Positions 28,608 through 38,228 of a stretch of DNA of 64,000 nt are shown piece by piece. The stretch's first letter is position 1, and the number at the start of each line of letters is the position of its first letter. The DNA is taken from the NCBI GenBank assembly GCA_963783095.1, contig CAWAMR010000004.1:186001-250000 (forward strand). Reading direction: 5' to 3'. The notes under the pieces are model-generated. The model made no database searches and was not told the DNA's origin. It saw nothing but the letters and a program-made list of their open reading frames with translations. This stretch comes from CAWAMR01 sp963783095. Lineage in GTDB: Bacteria > Planctomycetota > Planctomycetia > Gemmatales > Gemmataceae. The position numbers and the translations under genes were made by a program.

Positions 28608-29764
28608 ATGACTCTGTCTTTGATCCGCTACTCTGCATTGCGCCATTGGATGGGTTTCCTCTTCATCGTGATCCTTACCGGTACAGGACGGGCCGCCGAC
28701 AAAGTGGAATGGCGGACCGATTACGATGTGGTCGCGCAAGGAAGCGGTCGACAAAGGAAAGCCGTTGTTTCTCGATTTTGGAACGGAAGATTGTGTCCAC
28801 TGCAAACGTCTCCACACTTCTACTTTCAAAGATCCTGCGGTCATTAGGCTGCTCAACGAAAACTTTGTACCGCTGAAGGTGGATGCCAACCGGGAGCCTC
28901 GCCTCACTCAGGTACTTCGGATTCAGGCCTTTCCAACCATCATTCTCGCCGGCAGCGACGGCAAAATACACGCCTGGGTCGAGGGTTATATGGACGCCGG
29001 CAGGCTGTCGGAACACCTGCTTCGGGCCACCGCGCAACAGGCCCCCGACTGGATGACTCGCGATTATCAGGAAGCGACCAAATCGATCAACGGCAGCGAT
29101 TACACGACGGCGGTGGCGCTCTTGAAGAAGATCATCACCGAAGGAAAAGATCTGTCGATTCAGACCAAGGCGCGCGAGACGTTGCACGAGGTCGAGAACC
29201 AGGCGGCCGGCCGGCTGGCGCGCGCACCGGCAAATGCATGACAAGGGACAGAGCCTGGAAGCCGTGGATACGTTGACCGACCTGCTCAAACGCTATGCCG
29301 GCACCGAAGCAGCGGAAGAGGGATCGAGGCTGCTGGCCTCGCTCGCCGATAAACCGGACATTCGGACCAAACAGCGCTCTCGGCGCGCCCAGGAGTTGCT
29401 CGCTCAGGCCAAAGACGACTTCAAACATGGGCAATATCTGAGTTGCCTGGATCATTGTGAAATCCTTGGTTCGGCGTACAAGGAGTTTCCGGAAGGTAAA
29501 GAAGGCGTCCAACTGGGCAACGACATCAAAAACAATAAAGAGCGAATGGCGAAAGTCGCGGAATCACTGTCAGACCGGCTCGCCGGAATCTACCTGACCT
29601 TGGCCGAAACGTATAAAAATGAAGGGAAGAAAGAATTGGCCGCAGACTTCTATGAGAGGGTGAAGAAACTCTGTCCAGACAAGCCGGCCGCTCTGACCGC
29701 TCAAGTGAAATTGAACGAGATCCAGGGCAAACCAAACCAGCCGGCGATGTTCGAGAAGCCATAA
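28608..29764 (+). CDS. Secreted thioredoxin-fold/TPR protein (frameshifted)
   Basis: Exported protein of about 385 residues. Signal peptide (GFLFIVILTGTGRAA), a thioredoxin-like domain with a CxxC redox motif (FLDFGTEDCVHCKRLHTSTF; FVPLKVDANREP; QAFPTIILAGSDGKIHAWVE), then a helical solenoid (TTAVALLKKIITEGKDLSIQ; GTEAAEEGSRLLASLADKPD; AGIYLTLAETYKNEGKKELA). Shifts near 28735 and 29235 break the frame, but all parts are present in order. The CVHC active site suggests disulfide exchange outside the cytoplasm. Start ATG at 28608, 32 bp after the xerC stop. An inverted repeat follows the stop and may end the transcript. Confidence 0.75.
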
Positions 29765-29788
29765 CCCTCATTTTCAGAAAACCGCTTT

Positions 29789-29835
29789 CAACTTGTTCAG
29801 CTCCTTGCGAATGGAGCAGTAAGCTGAACAAGTTG
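29789..29835. terminator. Hairpin after thioredoxin/TPR gene
   Basis: The 14-bp perfect arms at 29789-29802 and 29822-29835, extended by an inner CTCC/GGAG pair, start 25 bp after the stop codon. It lies between two convergent genes and could end both transcripts. There is no long T-run, so Rho-independent function is uncertain. Confidence 0.55.
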
Positions 29836-29842
29836 GAAGGGA

Positions 29843-30062
29843 TCAACTCCTTTCGATCGCTATTTTTTCAATCTCGTCGATCGCCGAAAGGATCAACGAG
29901 TCTTTCCGGAATGAGCACTGTGCCGGAAAATCGACCTTTACCGAGAATCTGAATGGCCTCTGGCCGCCAGGAAAGAACTTCCGCTCGACGTGGAGTTGGC
30001 CCTGCCAGAAAGAGGCTGGGTGCCTCAAAGACAGGAGGGTCGCCGGAATAGATGATATTCAT
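29843..30062 (-). pseudogene. Nucleoside 2-deoxyribosyltransferase-like fragment
   Basis: N-terminal piece only: MNIIYSGDPPVFEAPSLFLA, GPTPRRAEVLSWRPEAIQIL and GRFSGTVLIPE match the start of nucleoside 2-deoxyribosyltransferase-like proteins (the LAGPTPR loop binds substrate, followed by SWRPEA). The family is normally near 180 residues. Here one frame ends after 64 residues and the alternative frame (IDEIEKIAIERS) ends at 29843, just before the hairpin. The catalytic C-terminal half is absent, so this is a truncated remnant. It lies 22 bp from the end of purL on the same strand. Confidence 0.55.
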
Positions 30063-30084
30063 CCCTGGTTACCTCGCAAAGAGC

Positions 30085-32989
30085 TCACCATCGCAGCGGC
30101 TTTTGCCATGCTTCCTTCAGATCGCTGAGCTTCGCCCAGATGATCCATTCCCCGTTGCTTCCGGCGATGCGAAGTCGGGGTTCCCCAACCGTTTTCCCAA
30201 GCGGCGTCACGGGGAGGTTCTGAGATACTTCATGAAACTCCCGGCACTTTTCCGGTCGAACTTCCACGATGAATCGCGTTGCCGATTCGCTGAAAAGTTT
30301 CACCACGTCGGATTCAGCCTCTGCCCCGAAGAGATTGAGATTGGTAATATCCGCGCCCACACCTCCTGCAAAAGCCATCTCTGCAATGGCGACCGCAAAG
30401 CCACCTTCGCTCAGATCGTGACAGGCCCGAATCAAGCCGCGCTCGATTGCTGAGTGGACCGCCTGAAAGCACATGGGCGCTTGCGCAAGATCGACGCGCG
30501 GAACTTCACCGCCCTTTTGACCTGTGACCAGATTGAAGTGCGAGCCTCCCATCTCATTGCGCGTGGTGCCGATCAGAAATAGTTCATTGCCGGGTTCTTT
30601 CAGATCCATCGTGACGCAATTGCGGATGTCGGGAACTCTTCCCAGCGCTGAAATCAGCAGCGTGCCGGGTATCGAAATGCGCCGATCCGCCGAGCGATAC
30701 TCGTTATTGAGGCTATCCTTGCCGCTGATGAAGGGTGTACCGAACGCGAGTGCTACGTCCCGACAGGCTTGTGCCGCTCGAACCAGCGATCCGAGAACGG
30801 CCGGGTCATTGACATTGCCCCAGCAGAAGTTGTCGAGAATGGCAGTCTTTTTCGGATCGGCACCTACCGCCACGACATTGCGAACGGCTTCATCGATGAC
30901 AGATGCGGCCATCCAGTAAGGGTCGATGTCGCCATAGTGCGGGTTGATCCCGCAGCCGATCGCCAGGCCGGTCCAAGACCCGAGAACAGGCATGACAATA
31001 GCAGCGTCGGATGGGCCGTCGTCCATGATTCCGGTCAGCGGTTTGATGACGCTGCCACCCTGTACTTCGTGATCGTACTGTCGAATGACCCATTCTTTGG
31101 AGCAGACAGTATACGAGGAAAGAATCTTCTGAAGCGCTGCCAACGGCGACAGGGTTGAAGCCGGGCTTTTGACCGGGCACGGCGGCGCGATCGAACTCTG
31201 CCTTGCGCACGACCGGTGGAAGACCATCGTGGAGAAACTCCATCGACAAATCACCCACCACCTGACCGTTGTAACTCAGATGGAGCCGGCCCGTAGCCTC
31301 GAAGATGCCGAGGATCGCGGCCTCTACTCCCTCGCTTCGACACAATTTTTCCAGCGCGGACCAGTGCTGGGCGGGCACGGCCAGCACCATTCGTTCCTGC
31401 GACTCGGAGATCCAGATTTCCGTATAGCTTAGCCCGGCGTATTTAAGAGGAGCGTTCTCGAGATGCACTCGCGCTCCCAGTTCCGCGCCCATCTCGCCGA
31501 CTGCCGAACTGAATCCACCCGCACCGCAATCGGTGATCGCGGAGAACAAACCGCGGTCGCGTGCTTGAAGGATCACATCGAGCGTTTTCTTTTCGGTGAT
31601 CGCATTACCTATCTGCACGGCCCCGCCGCTGACGGCTTCCGACTTATCGGTGAGTTCGAGCGAAGAGAACGTCGCGCCGTGAATGCCGTCCCGTCCGGTT
31701 CGGCCGCCCACGGCAACGATCAGGTCTCCGGGGTTTACCTTTTTGAACGCCAGATCAACCGGGATCAGGCCCACGGTACCGCAGTAGACCAACGGATTGG
31801 CGAGATAGCGTTCATCGAAAAGAACGGCACCGTTGACGGTCGGGATGCCCATGCGGTTGCCGTAGTCTCGCACGCCCGACACCACGCCTTGCATGACTCG
31901 CCGAGGATGCAGCACGCCCGCCGGCAGTTGTTCCGGAGGGAAGTCGGGCGGCGCAAAGCAAAATACATCCGTATTGCAAATGGGTTTTGCACCCAGTCCC
32001 GTGCCCAGGGGATCGCGAATGACGCCGCCGATGCCGGTATTGGCACCGCCATAAGGCTCAATGGCCGACGGATGGTTGTGGGTTTCCACTTTGAAGCAGA
32101 CATGAAATTGCTCGTCGAACTTCACGACACCGGCGTTGTCGGAAAAGACGCTGACGCACCAGTCATCAGGCCCCCAGTGCTTCCGAAGTTCCTGAGTTGT
32201 GCCAAAGATCGTTTCCTTGAGCAAATTCTTGATCCGGCGCGTGACCGGCTTGCCCTCCTGGTATTCGGTGTAGTCGATTGGACCCTTCAACGTCTTGTGC
32301 GAGCAATGTTCCGACCAGGTCTGGGCCAGAGTTTCCAACTCGATGTCGGTGGGATCGCGGCCTTGAGCGCGGAAGTGAGCTTGGATCGCCCGCATTTCCG
32401 CAAGGTTCAAGGCCAGTTGACCTTCTCGACTCAGTTTCTCCAAACCGGCATCGTCGAGATTGCCGATGGAGATGGTGATGGGACGAAAATGATAGACGCT
32501 GCCGATACCAAGATGTTCGGTTTGAATCGGCCCCTGAACGAGTTGCTCGATCGCATCGTTGGCCAAAATCTTCCGAAACAGCAAGTCGCGATCGGGTGTA
32601 GGAATCTCACCGCGTCCGAAATAACGACGAAAGGTTCGCACACCCTCCAGTGGAATGCCCAGATCGCGCACTGCATCCAGAACGCTTTGGGCAACGGGAT
32701 CCATCACGCCCGGCTTGAGCAACACCGTTAGCGATAAAAAGGAAGAAACGGGACGCTCTGATTTCAATTCGGTCAGGTTCGAAGATTCGACGAGCAGATC
32801 GGCGAGCAATTCCGTTTGAAGTTTCTCGGCCTGATGCCGATTCAGGTCACCCTCCAACAAGAATCCTCGTGCGGAAGCATTGACCAGATCGGCCCCGCGC
32901 TGGGAATGAGTCAGCAGGTCGAATTCATTGCAAACGCGTTCTCGTTCAACATCTCGACCGAGCGGATGAATTTCAACTTCCCAGAGCAT
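30085..32989 (-). CDS. purL: Phosphoribosylformylglycinamidine synthase
   Basis: ATP-dependent FGAM synthase of de novo purine synthesis, about 967 residues. The N-terminus (MLWEVEIHPLGRDVERERVC; MDPVAQSVLDAVRDLGIPLE) is a PurS-like region fused to the PurL core. Core motifs: TWSEHCSHKTLKGPI (catalytic His), FKVETHNHPSAIEPYGGANT, GIGGVIRDPLGTGLGAKP, AITDCGAGGFSSAVGEMGAE, SWTGLAIGCGINPHYGDIDP, FISGKDSLNNEY and ACHDLSEGGFAVAIAEMAFA. There is no C-terminal glutaminase domain, so a separate PurQ is expected elsewhere. One shift near 31120 divides it. The start overlaps the 3' end of tyrA by 17 bp, so the two are translationally coupled. Confidence 0.9.
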
Positions 32990-33812
32990 CGCGCACCTGT
33001 TTGCCTTGAGTCCACAAGCGAAGTAATTCGGATTGATCCATTTTCAGTACCGCATCGCGGTATTCTTCGAGCCGGGCACTGAACTGTTGGAGTGCTTCCG
33101 ATACGGCGAGGGCATTTTCTCGGAAAATCGCCGCCCACAGTTCGGGATCACCCGCAGCAATGCGCGTTGTATCGCGAAAACCACTCGCGGCGAATGGCCG
33201 ATCCTGCTCGCGCAGAATCCCGGCGAGCGCGGAAGCGACCAGATGGGGCAGATGGCTGGTCACAGCCAGGGCACGATCGTGACTCTCCGGGTCGAGGATA
33301 TGGACATTGCTTCCCAATGACTCCCAGAATTCTCGAATGTGAGAGAGCACTTGCCGTCGGTTTGTTGGGTGGGAGTAATGACGGTAACCCGGTTTTGAAA
33401 GAGATCAGCGCGGGCGAATTCCGCCACGCTTTTCGGAACCGGCCAGGGGATGACTGCCGACGAAGTGAATTCCTGAAGGCAGCCGGCCTTCGAGATCGCG
33501 CACGATGCCGGCTTTGGTACTGCCAGCATCCGTGAACAGCGTCCCTGGCGAACAGTGCGGCGCAGCCTCCTTGATTTGCGCTGCGATGTGGTCTACCGGG
33601 GTACACATCACAACCAGATTCGCAGCGCGGACTCCGCTGGATAATTCCGTCGTGAACTCGTCGATAATCCCCAGCACGCGGGCTTGTTTGAGGGACTGGA
33701 CATTCCGGCCGACGCCGACGATTCTGCGAGCAATTTTAGCCCGACGAGCAGCAAGCCCAATGGAACCGCCAATCAAGCCCACGCCAACGATCGAGAGCGA
33801 GTCGAATTGCAT
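32973..33812 (-). CDS. tyrA: Prephenate dehydrogenase (frameshifted)
   Basis: NAD(P)-dependent prephenate/arogenate dehydrogenase for tyrosine synthesis, about 280 residues. Rossmann start SLSIVGVGLIGGSIGLAARR, VVMCTPVDHIAAQIKEAAPH, TLFTDAGSTKAGIVRDLEGR, HFVGSHPLAGSEKRG; after shifts near 33415 and 33350 the helical domain follows (FWESLGSNVHILDPESHDRA, LAVTSHLPHLVASALAGI, ASGFRDTTRIAAGDPELWAA). The HPLAGSE and SHLPH motifs are the substrate-binding histidine regions. There is no ACT domain, so no sign of tyrosine feedback through one. Start ATG at 33812. It overlaps purL downstream by 17 bp. Confidence 0.88.
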
Positions 33813-33882
33813 GGGGGAATTATAGTGGAGTGGCCGAGGAACCGGCCATTTTTTTCGATTGGGTTGCGATCCAGGGAATATC

Positions 33883-34602
33883 TCACTTCTTCTCAGATTT
33901 TCCGGGAGTCTCCGAGAATGATTTCTCACCGTCTCGCTCGATCAAACCGCGGATTGTCTTTTCACTGGTATCTGAGGGAATCCACAGAATCTGTCCGTCA
34001 CCCATGGCGGCAAAGAATCCATCCGGGAAGATGCCGAGTTTGGGAAGAGGCTTTTTCGGATCGTAATTGAAGTCGTCAAGGCTGGCCCAAGAGATCGGTT
34101 CTGCGGATTCGACGACCAGGATCGTCTTGGCAAGTTTATCCTTGAAGTCGTGAATGCTCAACTCTTTGCCCCATTCAAAGGCCGCTCCGTTTCCGACAAA
34201 AACGCGGTAGTGGGTATCGGTGGGTCTTCCTTTATTCCCCATGGGGTTTTGGTATATTTTGACTTCGGTATTGCTCACTGTCTCTGGTATTTCGAGCCCA
34301 GGGATTTGATTGTAAAGATTCGTGTGGTCTATGTATGGCAGGATCTCCACTCGCCAGCTAAAAGGAGACACAGATCGTTCGAGAACTTTCATCTCTTTGT
34401 GTGACCCTGGACCAGGAAACGTACGGTGAACCGACTCATAGTTGAGCATTCCCAAAGCAATTTGCCGAAGGTTATTCGCCGACTCTTTCTTGGCATCATC
34501 CAGGCTTTTTTCGGAAGAGGATGATTTGCAACCGGGTAACACGATAATGCCAATAGGCAAGGTCATAAAACAGAAGCGATAGATGAAGGTGCGGAAACGC
34601 AT
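33883..34602 (-). CDS. DUF1559-like lipoprotein
   Basis: About 239 residues. Instead of the pilin leader of ordinary DUF1559 proteins it carries a lipoprotein signal (FMTLPIGIIVLPGCKSSSSE). The remainder follows the family: ESANNLRQIALGMLNYESVH, FPGPGSHKEM, FSWRVEILPYIDHTNLYNQI, HYRVFVGNGAAFEW and the C-terminal FAAMGDGQILWIPSDTSEKT. It probably sits on the cell surface or in the periplasm. I start at MRFRTFIYRF (34602) because this begins the signal sequence; the open frame extends 22 codons further upstream. It is downstream of no obvious operon partner. Confidence 0.8.
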   Translation of the reverse strand: MRFRTFIYRFCFMTLPIGIIVLPGCKSSSSEKSLDDAKKESANNLRQIALGMLNYESVHRTFPGPGSHKEMKVLERSVSPFSWRVEILPYIDHTNLYNQIPGLEIPETVSNTEVKIYQNPMGNKGRPTDTHYRVFVGNGAAFEWGKELSIHDFKDKLAKTILVVESAEPISWASLDDFNYDPKKPLPKLGIFPDGFFAAMGDGQILWIPSDTSEKTIRGLIERDGEKSFSETPGKSEKK

Positions 34603-34771
34603 GAGACACACAAGGGAGTGATAGTGGGGTGGAACTTTGTAGGATTGTATTGACCCCGCGTGTGACAACCCAGATGAACTGTGTCATGCCGTCCCTTGAG
34701 TGTTGATATTCTACCCGCAACTGTCTTTTGCTTTGTTGCGAATTTGGATTTTCATCGAAAGGAGCCTCTCC

Positions 34772-35657
34772 ATGATCTCTCGTTCGTTGACAACCGCGCT
34801 TCTATGCGGGTTGTTGCTTTCTTCCGCCAATGCAGCGGACGACTACAAACTCGGACCCGATTCGCAGCGCCAGCCGGACGTCCCCAGGGGAACCGTCACC
34901 AAGGACACCTGGGAAAGCAAGATTTTTCCCGGCACCGTGCGCGATTACTGGGTCTACGTCCCGGCCCAGTACGATGGCAAAACGCCGGCCTGCGTCATGG
35001 TCTTTCAGGACGGCGGCGCCTACGTCAACGAAGGCGGCAGTTTCGCGTGCCGATCGTGTTCGACAACCTGATCCACAAGAAGGAGATGCCGGTGACGATC
35101 GGCATCTTCATCAATCCGGGCAACGTTCCGCCGCCGATCCCGGCGAAAAGAACCGCGAGCAATCGCAGCTTCGAATACGACACGCTTTCGGACCAGTACG
35201 CGCAGTTTCTGGAAAAGGAAATCCTGCCCGAGGTGGGCAAGGAATACAACCTGCGCAAGGACGCAGCCGGCCGCGGCATTTGCGGCATCAGCTCGGGCGG
35301 CATCTGCGCTTTCACCGCCGCCTGGGAACGGCCCGACCTGTTCAGCAAGGTGCTCAGCCACGTCGGCAGCTTCACCAACATCCGCGGCGGCGACGTCTAT
35401 CCCGGCCTGATCCGCAAGACCGAAAAGAAGCCGATCCGCGTGTTCCTGCAGGACGGCTCGAACGACCTCGACAACCTGCACGGCAACTGGCCGCTGGCCA
35501 ATCAGCAGATGGCCGCGGCGCTGAAGTTCATGAAGTACGACTACAAGTTCGTGTTCGGCGACGGCGGCCACAACGGCAAGCACGGCGGGCGATTCTGCCC
35601 GAATCGATGAAATGGCTCTGGCGCGATACCCCCGTGGCGGAAAGCAAAAAGGAGTAA
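34772..35657 (+). CDS. Secreted esterase, alpha/beta hydrolase (frameshifted)
   Basis: Enterochelin-esterase-like (esterase D fold) secreted hydrolase, about 295 residues. Signal peptide MISRSLTTALLCGLLLSSAN, then FPGTVRDYWVYVPAQYDGKT, ACVMVFQDGGAYVNEG, PVTIGIFINPGNVPPP, NRSFEYDTLSDQYAQFLEKE, the nucleophile elbow GISSGGICAFTAAW (G-x-S-x-G variant, catalytic Ser), FLQDGSNDLDNLHGNW and GGHNGKHGG with the catalytic His. Shifts near 35045 and 35590. The coding part from about 34850 is strikingly GC-rich compared with the next gene. AAAGGAG lies at proper spacing before the ATG at 34772. It is three bases upstream of the next gene, so an operon is likely. Confidence 0.8.
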
Positions 35658-35660
35658 CCC

Positions 35661-36450
35661 ATGCAGATGCGTTTATGTTTGGTGACGATGCTCCTGGGTT
35701 GCTCGACGGCGTGCGCAGGACATGCCGCTTTCGGAGATTATCAAGGAGGGCGAAACCTGGAAGCGAGTTGAAGGTAAATTTGAATTGATCGGCGGCCTCG
35801 AATGGGAAACCAAGGAAAAGAAACTTACCCTTTATGATCTCAAAGGCAAACCATTTGGATACCTGGATGAAACATTCAAGATCACTCCGCCAAGCAAAAC
35901 GGACAAGATCACTCCGCCAAGCAAAACGGAACCGCTGATCGTTCAACACACAGTTTTCAATTCCAGAAACGGCCTGGTATACTCGATCGAGAAGGGTAAG
36001 CTGAAGATTGTACGGCGAGAGGTAAAGATTCCTCTCAAGGAACCGACAAATATCGTTTTCGATGATGCGGGCACAGCTGTGATCGCCGATGCCGCGGATA
36101 AATTCCTTTGGACGTTTCGCATCGAGAAAAACGGTTCGCTCGGACCAGGAGATCGCTATTACTCGCTCTATGTTCGACGTGGCGAAACTCGAAGCGAAGC
36201 AAGCAAGATGGTCATCGATAACAAGCGGCGACTTTACGTGGGAACCAAGGAAGGGGTTCAAGTGTTCGATCCTACGGGTCGGCTCTGCGGAGTGTTGACC
36301 AAACCATCCAAGGAACCCGTTACCGCGATAGCGTTTGGGGGCGAGAAAGGCGATCTGCTGTTCGTGGCTTGCGGCAAAGAACTCTTTGTTCGCAAGATGC
36401 TGGCCCAGGCCAACTATGTACCGTTGCCAAAGCCCAAGAAGAAAAAGTAG
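35661..36450 (+). CDS. Secreted beta-propeller-like protein (one frameshift)
   Basis: About 262 residues. The signal peptide MQMRLCLVTMLLGCSTACA is followed, after a one-base shift near 35715, by QDMPLSEIIKEGETWKRVEG. The body has repeated beta-strand motifs resembling SMP-30/gluconolactonase propellers (EPTNIVFDDAGTAVIADAAD, SKMVIDNKRRLYVGTKEGVQ, VFDPTGRLCGVLTKPSKEPV, TAIAFGGEKGDLLFVACGKE). It ends in a Lys-rich tail. A perfect 27-bp tandem duplication (about 35878-35931) encodes KITPPSKTD/KITPPSKTE. It lies three bases after the esterase gene; the pair often occurs together in planctomycetes. The substrate is unknown. Confidence 0.65.
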
Positions 36451-36524
36451 TGCCATGAATCCTAGGATTCGCAATACAGTTAGGGGCGCAGGTACGAAAT
36501 GAGGCGTTTGTTGCGAGCGTGATG

Positions 36525-36595
36525 CCCCGCGTACTACGCGAACGCGGCTACGACGCAGGAAGTCGCCCGTAGCCGGGTTCGCGTAGAACGCGGGG
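36525..36595. repeat. 28-bp inverted repeat
   Basis: The arms at 36525-36552 and 36568-36595 are complementary with two mismatches and a 15-base spacer. It is GC-rich and contains TACGCGAACGCGGCTACG. It lies between convergent genes, about 75 bp after the propeller gene stop. It could act as a transcription barrier but has no T-run. Confidence 0.8.
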
Positions 36596-36687
36596 AACGT
36601 CCAAAGCGGGCATGTCTCTTACCACAGGAGCGCTTAGCGGGCATCTCTCAGCTTTCCTGCTTCCACCCACATTCCTTTACTTGATGC

Positions 36688-38022
36688 TTACGAGTTGACG
36701 CTCAGCGCATCCTCCGGCAGAACCTTACCCATGAACTCTACGCGCCCGCCAGCAATGGGGAAAGAGTTTTTCCTGTTCCAGATTTCCTTGCCGGTCAAAG
36801 GGTAACGGTTTCATCTCGCCCATAACTTCCAGATCGGCGTTCGCTTTTGCCTCTGCCAAGAGCGCTGAGGAAACCCAAAGCTCGTTCACTTCCAGCGTGT
36901 TCGGGATCACCACAAACTTCAATTTTTCCGGGATCGGCTGCCAACACGTCTCGATCGCGGTCTGCAAACACTGGCTGTCTGTCGGGAAGGCAAACGGCAA
37001 CTTGGACGCCACAGAAAGCACGCCGTCAAATTGTTCATCCGAAAGGGCACTGGATCGATGCTGTCCAGCAGTCTTTGCGTCGTGAGATCGGCAATGCCGA
37101 CGCCCGTGCCGTTGCCGTGACTTTCTGGAGAAACATCGAGAACGCAGATTCGGGTAATTTTGGGTTTATTCGTCTCCAGTTCGGGGGCGGCCTCAAGTAG
37201 CAATCGACCTACCACGTTCGGATCGATCCCCGCGCCCGAATAATTCTTGCCAAGCTCCCCAATCACCAGAACATCGATTTCGTTGAATGGCAATCGACCC
37301 ATTAAGGTACGCGAACGATCGAGCAAGCCCGGCTCCACGGCGAATAAATCGTCTCGATCCACGACTTGCAAATGGGCTGTCTGTTCACTCGCGTTTTCGA
37401 TAATTCCCAGGCCGCCGAGCAGCCTGGTTTTTTCCAGAATGACTTTCGCCGTTTCCGGGAGCATCTCCTTCAAACCCTTCCAACCCCAGCGATGATGCTG
37501 CGCTGCTCCTTCGCGCTTGCCAAGCCCGATAACGCACATCTTGGTGATGCCCGATTCAAAATTGCCGCGATAATCGGTGTGTGGCTTGATCCGCGAGACG
37601 GTGACAACCCCATCTGCGGCCAGCGCATTGCAATCCCACCACACCGGCTCGCCCCAGCTATTGACCCCGATCTGTCGGGAATCCATGTCGGTCTTGATCG
37701 GCACACCCAGTTCCGCTTCCGTGATTCGATAACTCGCCAGGAGTTCTCGTTGACCTTCGGATGTGGCACCGCCATGCGACCCCATCGCCGCGACGATAAA
37801 TGGCAGCGCCCCCATGTCCTTGAGGGCATCCACAGTTGCTTTGACGATGGCGTGGATATTGGCGATACCTCGACTACCGCAGCCGATGGCAATGCGATCG
37901 CCCTTCTTGATGCGTCTGGCGATTTTGGAGTTGAGCCATTGCCGGCGAACTTCGCCGGGCACATCGGCTACGGTGGGCTGCTTGGCAATTTGACGGATGA
38001 GAGTCAGGGAGGGAAGAGTCAC
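36688..38022 (-). CDS. Lactate racemase (LarA)-like protein, DUF2088
   Basis: About 444 residues, related to the nickel-pincer lactate racemase LarA N-terminal domain. Landmarks: GDRIAIGCGSRGIANIHAIV, PFIVAAMGSHGGATSEGQRE, GVPIKTDMDSRQIGVNSWGE, VTVSRIKPHTDYRGNFESGI, TKMCVIGLGKREGAAQHHRW, IDVLVIGELGKNYSGAGIDP and the C-terminal LPFDRQGNLEQEKLFPIAGG. The SHGG and KPHTD motifs match the LarA cofactor/substrate regions, but the family includes members of unknown activity. One shift near 37025 and another near 36745 hide the true end (VLPEDALSVNS, stop 36688). The start is GTG at 38022, eight bases after AAGGA; GTG at 38028 is the alternative. Confidence 0.75.
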
Positions 38023-38228
38023 GGTCACATTCCTTGAGAATCGATCTTGGCAGGTATGAGAATCATCTTGGAAAGGAACCGACAAAGTGGCCAGACGATT
38101 CGTTCGTTCCGTAAACTTCGTAGTGAGCCAAACGAACACTCTCAAGGACATTTTCCCACAATCTCGCTGCCTTTTTATGCGCACCGGGGATAACATAGTG
38201 GAAGTTGTTCGACGACGGAGAGCAATGG

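Noticed and set aside
31463..32731. 422-residue plus-strand frame
   Set aside because: Antisense shadow of purL, whose motifs on the minus strand are unmistakable.
35020..36474. 484-residue open frame on the minus strand
   Set aside because: It is antisense to the GC-rich esterase and the propeller gene; its composition (runs of Ala/Val/Asp) is that of a shadow frame and it shows no family motif.
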